13,210 nucleotides of DNA from an uncultured Synergistaceae bacterium (GCA_902489135.1 CABTYW010000052.1:1-13210), one strand, 5' to 3'. Positions 6,134 to 13,032 are shown, counted from the stretch's first letter. Translations and numbers: made by a program. Notes: a model not told the origin generated them from the sequence alone.

Positions 6134-7662
6134 TGTCCAGAGTAGCAATCAAAGGTTCCGCTTACTGCCTTCAGCATGTGCCGCAGCTGGGTCTTCACTA
6201 CGGCAACACGCCCTACACGGCCGGCGAAGGCGAGAAAGCCTATCTCGAGGCTCTCCCTCAGCACCTTCAGACTTACGACCAGGCCAAAGGCTATGCCCCC
6301 AACATGGCTTACATCGGCACGCTGCCCCTTGAAGAGCTCGATGCGCAGCCCACTCCCATGTATGCCAATTACAATCTCGAAGCGCCTCGCTTCGGCAAGT
6401 ACGGCGAGATTATGCCCGAAGACGAGTTCCTCGGCCTGATTGACATCTGTGACGTCTTTGATCTGATCTGGCTTGAAAAAGGCTTTGCCGCCTCGGTTCG
6501 CGAAAAGCTCAAGGCCCATCCCCTGATGACCGACGCCATTGTCAACCGTCTCGAGGCCGGGCACGATTTGGCCGAGCTGGAAGAGCTGGCCAAGACTCAT
6601 GACCACTCTCAGGTTCTGCCGCTGTACCTCGACGGCAAAGTGGTGGGCATCGCCCGCGCGGCTCATTCCATCGACGAAAACCTTTTCGCCCACGTGCTGC
6701 TTGAAAACCTTGCCTGCAAGGCCGGCTCCGTGCTGACGCTGCTTCACCTGATCAAGAACACCGGCATAAAGCCCGAAGAAGTGGACTTCGTCATTGAGTG
6801 CTCCGAAGAAGGCGCCGGCGATGCGTGCCAGCGCGCCGGCGGCAACTTCGCCAAATCCATCGCCGAAATCGCCGGCTGCCCCAACGCCAGCGGATGCGAC
6901 GTGCGCGGGTTCTGTGCCGCTCCCGTCAACGCCATGATCAACGGAGCCGCGCAGGTCGCCGCGGGTGCCCGTAAGAACGTGGTCGTTCTGGCCGGCGGCG
7001 CCATTCCCAAGCTGTACATGAACAGCCGCGACCACGTCAAGAAGAACATGCCCGCTCTTGAGGACTGCCTCGGCTCCTTTGCCGTTCTCATTACGCCTCC
7101 TGACGGCGTGAGCGCGGAAATGCGCCTTGACGTTCTGGGCAAGCACACTGTGGGCGCCGGCGCTTCGCCTCAGGCCATCACCCAGTCCCTGACGTGGGAG
7201 CCTCTCCAGAAAGCCGGCTTGACCTTTGCCGATGTCGACAAGTTCGGCGCCGAGCTTCATATTCCCGAAATCACCGAGCCCGCCGGTGCGGGCAACGTGC
7301 CTCTCGCCAACATCAAGATGATCGCCGCCTTGGCCGTCATGAAGAAGAGCATCGAGAAGAAAGACATGATGAACTTCGTCAAGGAAAAGGGCCTTCACGG
7401 CTTTGCCCACACCCAGGGACACATTCCCGCCGGCGCCCCCTTCATCGGACATGCCGCCGACTGGATCAAGGAAGGCAAGATCAACCGCGCCATGATCATC
7501 GGCAAGGGCAGTCTGTTCCTTGCCCGCCTCACCAACCTCGCTGACGGCGCTTCCTTCCTGCTGGAGAAGCCCGCGCCCGTTGCTCCTACAGTCAGCAAGG
7601 ACGACATCAAGAGCCTGCTGTTGGAGTCTCTTTCTGAAATCGCAGCAGACCTCAAGAAGTAA
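6133..7662 (+). CDS. grdC: Glycine reductase complex protein C, GrdC subunit
   Basis: GrdC (509 aa; family size about 510) is the larger subunit of protein C, the part of glycine, sarcosine and betaine reductases that takes the carboxymethyl-selenocysteine intermediate from GrdA and releases it as an acetyl group, ending as acetyl phosphate for ATP synthesis. The thiolase/FabH-like fold is visible in CSEEGAGDACQR (223-234), CPNASGCDVRGFCAAPVNAM (249-268; Cys255, Cys261) and VVVLAGGAIPKLYMNSRDH (283-301). The C-terminal FAHTQGHIPAGAPFIGHA (424-441) is strongly family-like. A short Pro-rich link (KPAPVAPT) precedes the last 20 residues. The start is ATG 6133 with GGAGG 11 nt upstream, a rather long gap. 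grdD follows after 12 bp. The enzyme is cytosolic. Confidence 0.95.
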   Translation: MSRVAIKGSAYCLQHVPQLGLHYGNTPYTAGEGEKAYLEALPQHLQTYDQAKGYAPNMAYIGTLPLEELDAQPTPMYANYNLEAPRFGKYGEIMPEDEFLGLIDICDVFDLIWLEKGFAASVREKLKAHPLMTDAIVNRLEAGHDLAELEELAKTHDHSQVLPLYLDGKVVGIARAAHSIDENLFAHVLLENLACKAGSVLTLLHLIKNTGIKPEEVDFVIECSEEGAGDACQRAGGNFAKSIAEIAGCPNASGCDVRGFCAAPVNAMINGAAQVAAGARKNVVVLAGGAIPKLYMNSRDHVKKNMPALEDCLGSFAVLITPPDGVSAEMRLDVLGKHTVGAGASPQAITQSLTWEPLQKAGLTFADVDKFGAELHIPEITEPAGAGNVPLANIKMIAALAVMKKSIEKKDMMNFVKEKGLHGFAHTQGHIPAGAPFIGHAADWIKEGKINRAMIIGKGSLFLARLTNLADGASFLLEKPAPVAPTVSKDDIKSLLLESLSEIAADLKK

Positions 7663-7674
7663 GGAGGCCTTTGT

Positions 7675-8829
7675 ATGTCTGACGTTCGCAAGCTTATCGG
7701 TGAAGCTCTTTCGGAGATCATCGATTCCGCCGCTCATGGCGGCCCCCGCGTCCGCGTCGGCCTGCAGGCGAATGGCAGCGAGCACGGTTCTGAAGAGATC
7801 GCCAACGCTGCACGCCTCGCACAGCGCCAGAATCCCAACATTCAGGTCGTGATGATCGGCCCCAAAAAGATCCAAGGCTTTGACGATCTGGAATGGATTG
7901 AAACCAACGACTGCGAAAACGACCTTGAAGCGGCCATGGATGAAGCCATGGACAGCGGCAAAGTCGCCGGCATCGTGGCAATGCATCATCCCTTCCCCAT
8001 GGGCGTAACCACCATCGGTCGCGTCTTTACTCCCGCGTTCGGCCGCGACATGATCGTCGCCTCCACCACGGGTACCAGTGCCATCAACCGCGTCGAGGCC
8101 ATGATCCGCAACACCGTATACGGCATCGCCGTTGCCAAAGCTCTGGGCAAGAAAAATCCCACGGTGGGAATTCTCAACGTCGAGGGCGCCCAGGTGGTCT
8201 TCAAGGCGCTGCGCAAGCTGAAGGAGAACGGGTACGACATCACCTTCGGCGAGAGCAAGCGTGCCGACGGCGGCTCGGTGCTGCGCGGAAACGATATCCT
8301 CCAGGGTGTGGTGGATATCTGCGTCTGCGACACACTGACGGGCAATGTGCTGATGAAGATGTTCTCATCTTTCAGCACCGGCGGCTCTTACGAGGCGCTG
8401 GGCTGGGGGTACGGACCTTCCGCCGGCGAAGGCTGGAAGCACGTGGTCAACATCATTTCCCGCGCATCCGGCGCACCGGTGATCGCCAATGCCGTTGCCT
8501 ACTGCGGTGCAGCCGCAGCGGGCAAACTCCCCGAGGTGGTCGCCAAAGAACTGGAGGCCGCCAAGGAATGCGGCCTTGAGGCAATCATTGAGAGTTTCAT
8601 GCCCAAGCCCGCAGCTGCCGCCGAAGAAGTCAAGGCTCCCGCGGCCGAGCCCACCGACGAAGAAATTCACGGCGTTGACGTACTGGCCATCGAGGACGCC
8701 GTCCGCGAGCTCTGGAAGCACGGCATCTACGCCGAAAGCTCCATGGGCTGCACCGGCCCCGTGGTGAAACTCAACAAGACCAAAGAAGCCGAAGCGCGCA
8801 AAATCCTAGCCGCCGCCAGCTTCCTGTAA
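7675..8829 (+). CDS. grdD: Glycine reductase complex protein C, GrdD subunit (acetyl-thioester Cys subunit)
   Basis: GrdD is 384 aa, the usual length. Residues 1-310 form a PlsX/phosphotransacetylase-like domain (RVGLQANGSEHGSEE, VASTTGTSAINRVEAMIRN, GILNVEGAQVVFKALRK, GGSVLRGNDILQGVVD). An Ala/Pro/Glu-rich linker (312-326) leads to a C-terminal tail with SSMGCTGPVVKLNK. The cysteine of that motif is residue 359, the same number as the thiol shown to carry the acetyl group in the Eubacterium (Peptoclostridium) acidaminophilum GrdD, which supports both function and start. ATG 7675 has GGAGG (7663-7667) 7 nt upstream, directly after the grdC stop. A strong terminator follows the stop, so grdCD is a closed operon here without grdE, grdA, grdB or thioredoxin genes. 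Confidence 0.95.
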   Translation: MSDVRKLIGEALSEIIDSAAHGGPRVRVGLQANGSEHGSEEIANAARLAQRQNPNIQVVMIGPKKIQGFDDLEWIETNDCENDLEAAMDEAMDSGKVAGIVAMHHPFPMGVTTIGRVFTPAFGRDMIVASTTGTSAINRVEAMIRNTVYGIAVAKALGKKNPTVGILNVEGAQVVFKALRKLKENGYDITFGESKRADGGSVLRGNDILQGVVDICVCDTLTGNVLMKMFSSFSTGGSYEALGWGYGPSAGEGWKHVVNIISRASGAPVIANAVAYCGAAAAGKLPEVVAKELEAAKECGLEAIIESFMPKPAAAAEEVKAPAAEPTDEEIHGVDVLAIEDAVRELWKHGIYAESSMGCTGPVVKLNKTKEAEARKILAAASFL

Positions 8830-8844
8830 AAAAACGCAAAACAA

Positions 8845-8878
8845 AAAAGGATCCGCCTCATTTGAGGCGGATCCTTTT
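8845..8878 (+). terminator. Rho-independent terminator of grdCD
   Basis: Long perfect stem, GGATCCGCCTC and GAGGCGGATCC around an ATTT loop, flanked by AAAA on the left and TTTT on the right. It begins 15 bp after the grdD stop. Confidence 0.93.
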
Positions 8879-8879
8879 A

Positions 8880-9660
8880 TATCTGCGCTTTGCGCTTGCC
8901 CACCGCCAGCCGCGTTACTTTTTTGAAAGAGCAGACGCACGTCGGGTTTCCCTCCCCGCTCAATTGCCGCCTTGCGATTTCAGCAACATCGCCTTGGCCG
9001 CCGAGTTGCAGAAATTCGCGCGCTTCCCGGAGACAGGCTCAGTTTTTACGGGAAAAACACCGCGTTGAAGAGCCATGGATATTTTCTCTTCTTCTGTCGA
9101 GCCGCCCTTTTTCGATGGCTAAAACCTTTTGACTGCGAGAACGAAACCGTCCCTTTTATGGACATGCCCAAGGGCTCAATATGTCCGCCCCGACCGTTGT
9201 CCATGGGACTGAGTCCCCCGGATCCTACGCTTTTTACCGCGCTTATTGAGCAGCCGGGCAGGACGCGCTCAACGTGCGCGACGCCCCTGTACCGTCGGTG
9301 GTCCGCATCGCTTTCGTCACCCAGTCATGAAAGAGCCGAACTCACGGAAAGGGCGAAGATGTCAACGATCGCTAAAAACTGAAAGCTTCCGCGAGAGAAA
9401 TGCTTCCATGAACCTTTTACGGCGAATTTCAGTTGGCACCTTTAGCGGCGCAAAATCCATGGAATATTTTTTCGACTTTACATTCACTTACGAAACGCCG
9501 CCCCAACGGCCGAACACAAGCCTGAAAAATCCGAGAACGAGTTCCATGCCGCTTCGAAAATTTTCACGTGACGCTTTCCTCGCTTTTTCCGAGGTTCGAG
9601 CTTTCCTTTGGACAGATGCGCTCAGGGGGTATAGTAATGAATATAATTTATTGAAAAATA
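8880..9660. other. Gene-poor stretch; possible structured RNA or decayed coding sequence (about 9050-9335)
   Basis: No intact convincing gene. Within 9158-9333 I see four paired elements: ATGGACA (9158-9164) with TGTCCAT (9198-9204) enclosing GCCC-AA-GGGC; GGGAC-TGA-GTCCC (9205-9217); GGGC (9256-9259) with GCCC (9283-9286) enclosing CGCGC/GCGCG; and CTTTCGT (9311-9317) with ATGAAAG (9327-9333, one G-U). On the minus strand a 92-codon frame without stops runs 9324 to 9046, with an internal ATG at 9204 (52 residues), but no good ribosome site. On the plus strand a frame from ATG 9115 looks coding-like but is broken by TGA codons. The stretch 9400-9600 shows nothing definable. A second weak promoter, TTGGAC-16 bp-TATAGT (9608-9635), lies near the right end. 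Confidence 0.35.
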
Positions 9661-9662
9661 AC

Positions 9663-9691
9663 TTGTCAAAGTATTTTTGGAATGATATACT
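9663..9691 (+). promoter_or_regulatory. Sigma70 promoter for the exported-protein gene
   Basis: TTGTCA (9663-9668), exactly 17 bp, then TATACT (9686-9691). Transcription would start near 9698, giving a leader of about 66 nt before the TTG start at 9764. Confidence 0.75.
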
Positions 9692-9763
9692 CAAACTGTT
9701 ATCTGATTTTTGATGGAAAAGTAAATCTTTCCTCAATTTTTAGGTTGAAAGGTGGAAGAGACA

Positions 9764-11407
9764 TTGAAAAAATTTCGTTCATTTTTTCTCATCACTGCCG
9801 CTGTTCTGTTGACGTCCGTCTGTGCCGCGGCTGCGCCTCGTCCCGGGGATTTGACTGCAGTCCTGGTGAACTCCGGCGATTGGGGGGCCTTCGGCATCAG
9901 GGACGTGCAGGCGCTGATGAACAAACCTGCCGATGCGCTGATGGCCCGTGCTCTGAAAATGCTCCCCGCCGAACAGGTGAAAAAATACGCCGATATAGCC
10001 GCCGCGGTGGATATGCGCGTAGGCCTCAGTGAGGACGATGACAAGGTCGCTTTGGCCGTGGAAACCAAGCGAGCTGTCACCGCCGAAGACCTGGCCGACC
10101 TCCCCGGGTTCAAAGCGGGAGAGTTTTCCGTAACGGCCCCCGAAGGCACCGTTATTACCTCTGTGGGAACCGTTGATGCCGAAGATAACCCCCAGAAACT
10201 CATCTATCTTGCCAACCTCGAGCGCGACGGCGCAAAATACCTCATCGGCGCATCCCCCGATCCCGCAAACCTGGCGGTCATGGCCGCTGCCGCCGAGAAC
10301 AATTCTCTCGTCACGTCCCATACGCCGGCCAACCTTTGGCTTCAGATTCAGGTTTCACCGCAAACTTTAGCCAATGAGGGCGCCCCCATATCGCTGCCCT
10401 TCTCGGTGGAAATCGGACTGGAGGACACCCCGTCGTCGGCCAAAGCCATTGTGCAGACCAACGTTGTCGAAAAACTGGAGGGCAAGCTCAAGAAGGATCT
10501 GCGCTCCCTGTTCAACGGCGGTGCGGCTTCGAAAGCCCCGCTTACCATGGGGGCCTCGCCGTCGTCGGTTAAAGTCATTGTGTGGACCAACATTGTCGAT
10601 GAACTGGGGGCCATGCTCAACAAGGATCTGCGCTCCCTGTTCAACGGCGGTGCGGCTTCGAAAGCCCCGCTTACCATGGGGGCCTCGCCTCTGGCCGGGC
10701 TGTTGACCATTTCGGCATCCTTCCTGCCCGAAAACTTTAAACTCTCCGACCTCATTGACAACGCAGACACCGTCAAAGAAATTGAAGAAAATATCACCGC
10801 AGCTCTCGCAGTCACCGGCCTTGAGTGGAACGATCTGTTGAAGATCCTGCGCGGCAACGTCACCCTCGGTATCGCCGGAAACCTGGAAGCTCCCGTGGTC
10901 GGAACCATCCCCGGCTTGTACCTGCACCTGTCGGGCATGGACCCCGCAAAGGCTGCACCGCTTGTTTCCATGCTCTCAGAGCAGATAAAGGGATTGGGCG
11001 GCGAACCTGCCGACTACGACGCCAATGGCTGGAAGGGATCGACTTTCAGCGCGCCTGTATCGCTGCTTCTGGCACAGGGAGAAAAGGGAATGATTCTTGC
11101 GGGCATGAACGCCGACAATTTCGCCCAGACGCCGAAGATTGCGCCGGCTCTCGCTTCAGCAGCCGAGCCGCATAACTTTGCCCTCGCTCTGGACGTCAAA
11201 GTTCTTCAGCCCGTGCTGAAAACCCTCTTTAACCGCTTCGGTGAAACCATTGCGGATGAAGGCAGCAAGTCCACGGTCTCCATGGTTCTGGACAAACTCT
11301 CCATGCTCAGTGCACTGTCGCTGGTCAACACCGATGCCGACACCTTCGTGCTTGAAGTAACGCCAGATCCCTCCATGATCGACATGTTCCTTCCCGCCGC
11401 TCAGTAA
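9764..11407 (+). CDS. Exported protein of unknown function with internal tandem duplication
   Basis: I do not recognise a firm family. From TTG 9764 the product has 547 residues and a clear Sec signal peptide: KKFR, a hydrophobic core (SFFLITAAVLLTSV) and cleavage likely near CAAAA/PRPGD. The cysteine before AAAA does not form a clean lipobox. TTG 9764 is preferred over GTG 9752 because GGTGG (9751-9755) sits 8 nt upstream of it. The mature protein alternates beta-like segments (VALAVETKRAVTAEDL, VTLGIAGNLEAPVVG, KGMILAGMNADNF, FALALDVKVLQPVLK) without membrane spans, suggesting a periplasmic or outer-surface repeat-fold protein, loosely like DUF3352-type exported proteins. Residues 223-308 are two copies of a 43-residue unit. 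It stands alone between its own promoter and terminator. Confidence 0.8.
   Translation: MKKFRSFFLITAAVLLTSVCAAAAPRPGDLTAVLVNSGDWGAFGIRDVQALMNKPADALMARALKMLPAEQVKKYADIAAAVDMRVGLSEDDDKVALAVETKRAVTAEDLADLPGFKAGEFSVTAPEGTVITSVGTVDAEDNPQKLIYLANLERDGAKYLIGASPDPANLAVMAAAAENNSLVTSHTPANLWLQIQVSPQTLANEGAPISLPFSVEIGLEDTPSSAKAIVQTNVVEKLEGKLKKDLRSLFNGGAASKAPLTMGASPSSVKVIVWTNIVDELGAMLNKDLRSLFNGGAASKAPLTMGASPLAGLLTISASFLPENFKLSDLIDNADTVKEIEENITAALAVTGLEWNDLLKILRGNVTLGIAGNLEAPVVGTIPGLYLHLSGMDPAKAAPLVSMLSEQIKGLGGEPADYDANGWKGSTFSAPVSLLLAQGEKGMILAGMNADNFAQTPKIAPALASAAEPHNFALALDVKVLQPVLKTLFNRFGETIADEGSKSTVSMVLDKLSMLSALSLVNTDADTFVLEVTPDPSMIDMFLPAAQ
10430..10687 (+). repeat. In-frame tandem duplication, 2 x 129 bp
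   Basis: Copies 10430-10558 and 10559-10687, each 43 codons. The last two thirds are identical (68 bp, 10493-10560 against 10622-10689). The first 63 bp differ at 12 bases in 10 codons, and every changed codon changes the amino acid (for example Ala/Val, Gln/Trp, Lys/Glu, Lys/Met). The unit encodes an amphipathic segment ending DLRSLFNGGAASKAPLTMG. Confidence 0.95.
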
Positions 11408-11426
11408 AAAAGTTCCGAGACCCTTG

Positions 11427-11470
11427 AGGCCGGGGCGAACTTCCGTTCCAGAAGTTCGCCCCGGCCTTTT
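11427..11470 (+). terminator. Strong terminator after the exported-protein gene
   Basis: A perfect 17-bp stem, AGGCCGGGGCGAACTTC (11427-11443) and its complement (11451-11467), 7-nt loop CGTTCCA, followed by TTTT. Confidence 0.93.
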
Positions 11471-11739
11471 ACTTGTCCCGAAGAGAGTTATTTTGAAAAA
11501 CCGCCCAATCGTGACAAAACGATGGTATGTCGCGTTTTGCAGGAAAGAGCGGACCCTTCAAGCATTGAGCGTTGCACAGCAGAACCCCCGAGGTGTATGC
11601 ACAAAAACGCCCGGCGCCGCGCTGCGGCTTCCGGCAAAGCAGGAGTTCAGCGCGCGTCGCCGAGGCTTCCAGCGACAACGCCTGCTGCAGCCCCTTCAAT
11701 TTCGCCCTATCTTCCGGGACCTTCCAAAGATGATGGAAA
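11471..11739. other. Gene-poor stretch, no gene identified
   Basis: Reading frames on both strands are open but lack ribosome sites and family resemblance. A possible nested stem, AGCAGG (11638-11643) with CCTGCT (11681-11686) enclosing GTCGC/GCGAC, is the only structure noted. It may be part of an RNA leader, or chance in GC-rich DNA. Confidence 0.3.
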
Positions 11740-11803
11740 CGCCGTTCATCATCGAGATGAACGGCGCAAAAGATCGGGGAGCCGATCAACGCGGAGGCTC
11801 CCC
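11740..11803. terminator. Two adjacent hairpins, probable (bi)directional terminator
   Basis: Hairpin 1: CGCCGTTCATC (11740-11750), loop ATCGA, GATGAACGGCG (11756-11766). Hairpin 2: GGGGAGCC (11776-11783), 12-nt loop, GGCTCCCC (11796-11803). Read on the minus strand, hairpin 2 comes 2 bases after the stop of the small ORF at 11806 and is followed by GATCTTTT, then hairpin 1 followed by TTT. Read on the plus strand, hairpin 2 is followed by TTTCATT. Confidence 0.6.
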
Positions 11804-11805
11804 TT

Positions 11806-11931
11806 TCATTCTCCCTGAAGAGTGCTCCAGTGACGGCCGCAATGCCAATCCTGAAAGGTGACGTTGCCGCTTGCGTCGCCCAGAAAAACTTTTTCAACGA
11901 CGAACATGGGACATTTGCAGTTGCTGCCCAT
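11806..11931 (-). CDS. Candidate 41-residue Cys/His protein of unknown function
   Basis: ATG 11931 to TGA 11806 encodes MGSNCKCPMFVVEKV, a short polar turn (GDASGN), VTFQDWHCGRHW and STLQGE. Codon choice is regular for this genome, the product has a sensible alternation of hydrophobic and polar residues, and the ORF is followed two bases later by a hairpin terminator on the same strand. Cys5, Cys7, His30, Cys31 and His34 could bind a metal such as zinc. The Shine-Dalgarno signal is weak (a purine-rich AGAGAGCAGGG more than 12 nt upstream). It lies 54 bp downstream of the 82-residue ORF on the same strand, which may supply the transcript. No family recognised; it could still be a chance ORF. 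Confidence 0.45.
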   Translation of the reverse strand: MGSNCKCPMFVVEKVFLGDASGNVTFQDWHCGRHWSTLQGE

Positions 11932-11985
11932 ACCATGATTTTGCCCTGCTCTCTCATTCCGTGCCGGCGCCGTTGAATGCTTCGA

Positions 11986-12234
11986 TCAATCGCTTCTGAA
12001 AGGTGCCGCCGAATTGGAGTGTTCCATCAAGGCGGCTGACCGTCGATCTTTTTCGACGAGGTACAGAAGATCTTGTCGGTCCAACCCCGTACATTTTTCA
12101 ATCATTTTCGCATCAATACCCGATCGGTACATCTTGAGCGCGATCCGGGCCTTGGCTGCCGCCCTGCCTTCTTCACGAATTTCATCGGCAATGACCCTGT
12201 ATTGCGGATGCAAATCAAGCAGCTGTCCCATCAT
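11986..12234 (-). CDS. Small protein resembling the C-terminal tail of Rpn/PDDEXK transposase-like proteins
   Basis: Eighty-two residues. The middle, EIREEGRAAAKARIALKMYRSGIDAKMIEKCTGL followed by DRQDLLYLVEKDR, matches the typical tail of Rpn-family (PDDEXK transposase-like) proteins: a charged coiled stretch, then a small helix-turn-helix-like ending of the form KM...G...I...TGL....L. The nuclease domain that normally precedes it (over 200 residues) is absent. ATG 12234 has AGGA 6 nt upstream, so it may be expressed as a short protein, but the upstream frame reaches TAA at 12262-12264 and nothing similar lies beyond. It is probably the remnant of a longer gene. Confidence is moderate for the resemblance and low for a function. 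Confidence 0.5.
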   Translation of the reverse strand: MMGQLLDLHPQYRVIADEIREEGRAAAKARIALKMYRSGIDAKMIEKCTGLDRQDLLYLVEKDRRSAALMEHSNSAAPFRSD

Positions 12235-12393
12235 TATCAGTCCTTCTTCGGAGAATCTCCGTTATTTCGTCCCGACACCGTCGGAACCGAGAAAAGCGTT
12301 TCAATAGGCTCAAAATCAATTTATTTTTTTGTGGCGGAACGTAACGACCGTTATCAGCGCTTCATCTCAAAACCAAACCACTTTGAACAAATC

Positions 12394-12402
12394 TGCTATA
12401 AT
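12394..12402 (+). promoter_or_regulatory. Extended -10 promoter of the antitoxin gene
   Basis: TGC-TATAAT (TGnTATAAT, 12394-12402). No matching -35 at 17 bp, as allowed for extended -10 promoters. It lies 42 bp before the antitoxin ATG. Confidence 0.6.
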
Positions 12403-12443
12403 AAAATTCCACTGAACATCAAAAGAATGAAAGGGGTGTAAAC

Positions 12444-12707
12444 ATGCCTCATCCTTCGGACCCGTCAAGCCCTACAAGCGTTGAAATAGTCCTTCCCCAA
12501 CGAGCATTGATTTTTCTTCATGGGTACGCGGCAGCCAAAGAAATTTCCATTTCCCAGTGTATCGCCTTATGTATCGACGAATGGATCGAGGATAAAGAAG
12601 ACGCGCTGTTGGCCATGGACGCTTTAGCGGCGTACGAGGCTGACCCGACTGTTTATACGTCTCAGGAAGCTCATAAGTTATGGGACAAAATGGATAACGT
12701 GAAATAA
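12444..12707 (+). CDS. RelB-like / DUF6290-type ribbon-helix-helix antitoxin
   Basis: Eighty-seven residues. A short beta strand (SVEIVLPQ, 12-19) and two helices (RALIFLHGYAAAKE, SISQCIALCIDEWIED) form a ribbon-helix-helix DNA-binding dimer unit. The C-terminal segment DALAAYEADPTVYTSQEAHKLW is the toxin-binding tail typical of RelB-like/DUF6290 antitoxins (usual form ALAEYEKDP.TYS.EEV...LG). ATG 12444 has AAGGGG 8 nt upstream and an extended -10 promoter. Such antitoxins normally autoregulate the pair. The expected toxin would begin at once downstream; a RelE-like but damaged frame does start 5 bp after the stop. The family call rests on sequence pattern only. Confidence 0.75.
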   Translation: MPHPSDPSSPTSVEIVLPQRALIFLHGYAAAKEISISQCIALCIDEWIEDKEDALLAMDALAAYEADPTVYTSQEAHKLWDKMDNVK

Positions 12708-12712
12708 TTCCC

Positions 12713-13009
12713 GTGCAGTACCACGGTTATACGAAAGCCCCGTTCCGGGCAACGGCGAAATTGGACAGGCCCATGCGTGCCCCCATGGGAGAACGGTTTG
12801 AAAAAGAACTTGTCTGTAAAGAGAAAGCCCCGAAGGGCGACAAAAGACCGTTTACCCGACTGTTGCGTAACGTGTTGGAGCCTCCCATATTATTTCTGAC
12901 ATCCACTGGGGCATTTTTCAACAATCTGATTTTGTCCATGGGACCACGCGCAAGCGTCTCCCAAATGGACGGCAGTGAAAATATTGACAGGCGCCCGGTC
13001 GTTGTTTGA
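12713..13009 (+). pseudogene. Probable degraded RelE/ParE-family toxin
   Basis: The frame opens at GTG 12713, 5 bp after the antitoxin stop. Its first 35 residues, YHGYTKAPFRATAKLDRP then MRAPMGERFEKEL, follow the RelE/ParE N-terminal pattern (YT..A...L.KLD.P.R..I...IEK). KGDKRPFTRLLRNV (41-54) still resembles the middle of the family (.G...L.G.L..VWRYRV). After that no resemblance remains, the WRYR..DYR core and catalytic residues are missing, and the frame ends inside the loop of a hairpin at 13007-13009. No clear ribosome site precedes it. I read it as a toxin gene broken by mutation or replaced at its 3' end; a divergent working toxin is the alternative. Confidence 0.45.
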
Positions 13010-13019
13010 CCGGGCGCCT
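12989..13019. terminator. Hairpin after the antitoxin/toxin-remnant pair
   Basis: A perfect 12-bp stem, AGGCGCCCGGTC and GACCGGGCGCCT, 7-nt loop GTTGTTT, followed by TGATTTTA. It lies over the end of the toxin-like frame. Confidence 0.75.
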
Positions 13020-13032
13020 TGATTTTAGAAGG

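Noticed and set aside
6127..7989. 620-codon open frame on the minus strand across grdC and grdD
   Set aside because: Antisense shadow of two clearly identified genes in GC-rich DNA; no family resemblance.
9058..9075. In-frame TGA codons near 8950-9260 as possible selenocysteine
   Set aside because: The broken frames have no recognisable selenoprotein motif (such as CxxU) and no credible SECIS hairpin directly after TGA; decay or non-coding DNA is simpler.
9488..9736. 82-codon minus-strand frame
   Set aside because: Covers the TTGTCA/TATACT promoter; unusual composition and no recognisable motif.
11469..11957. 162-codon open frame on the minus strand
   Set aside because: Runs through two strong hairpins, has no ribosome site, and overlaps the better 41-residue frame.
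12014..12441. Two overlapping plus-strand frames of 97 and 122 codons
   Set aside because: Antisense to the Rpn-like tail and then run through the antitoxin promoter region; no ribosome site or family resemblance.
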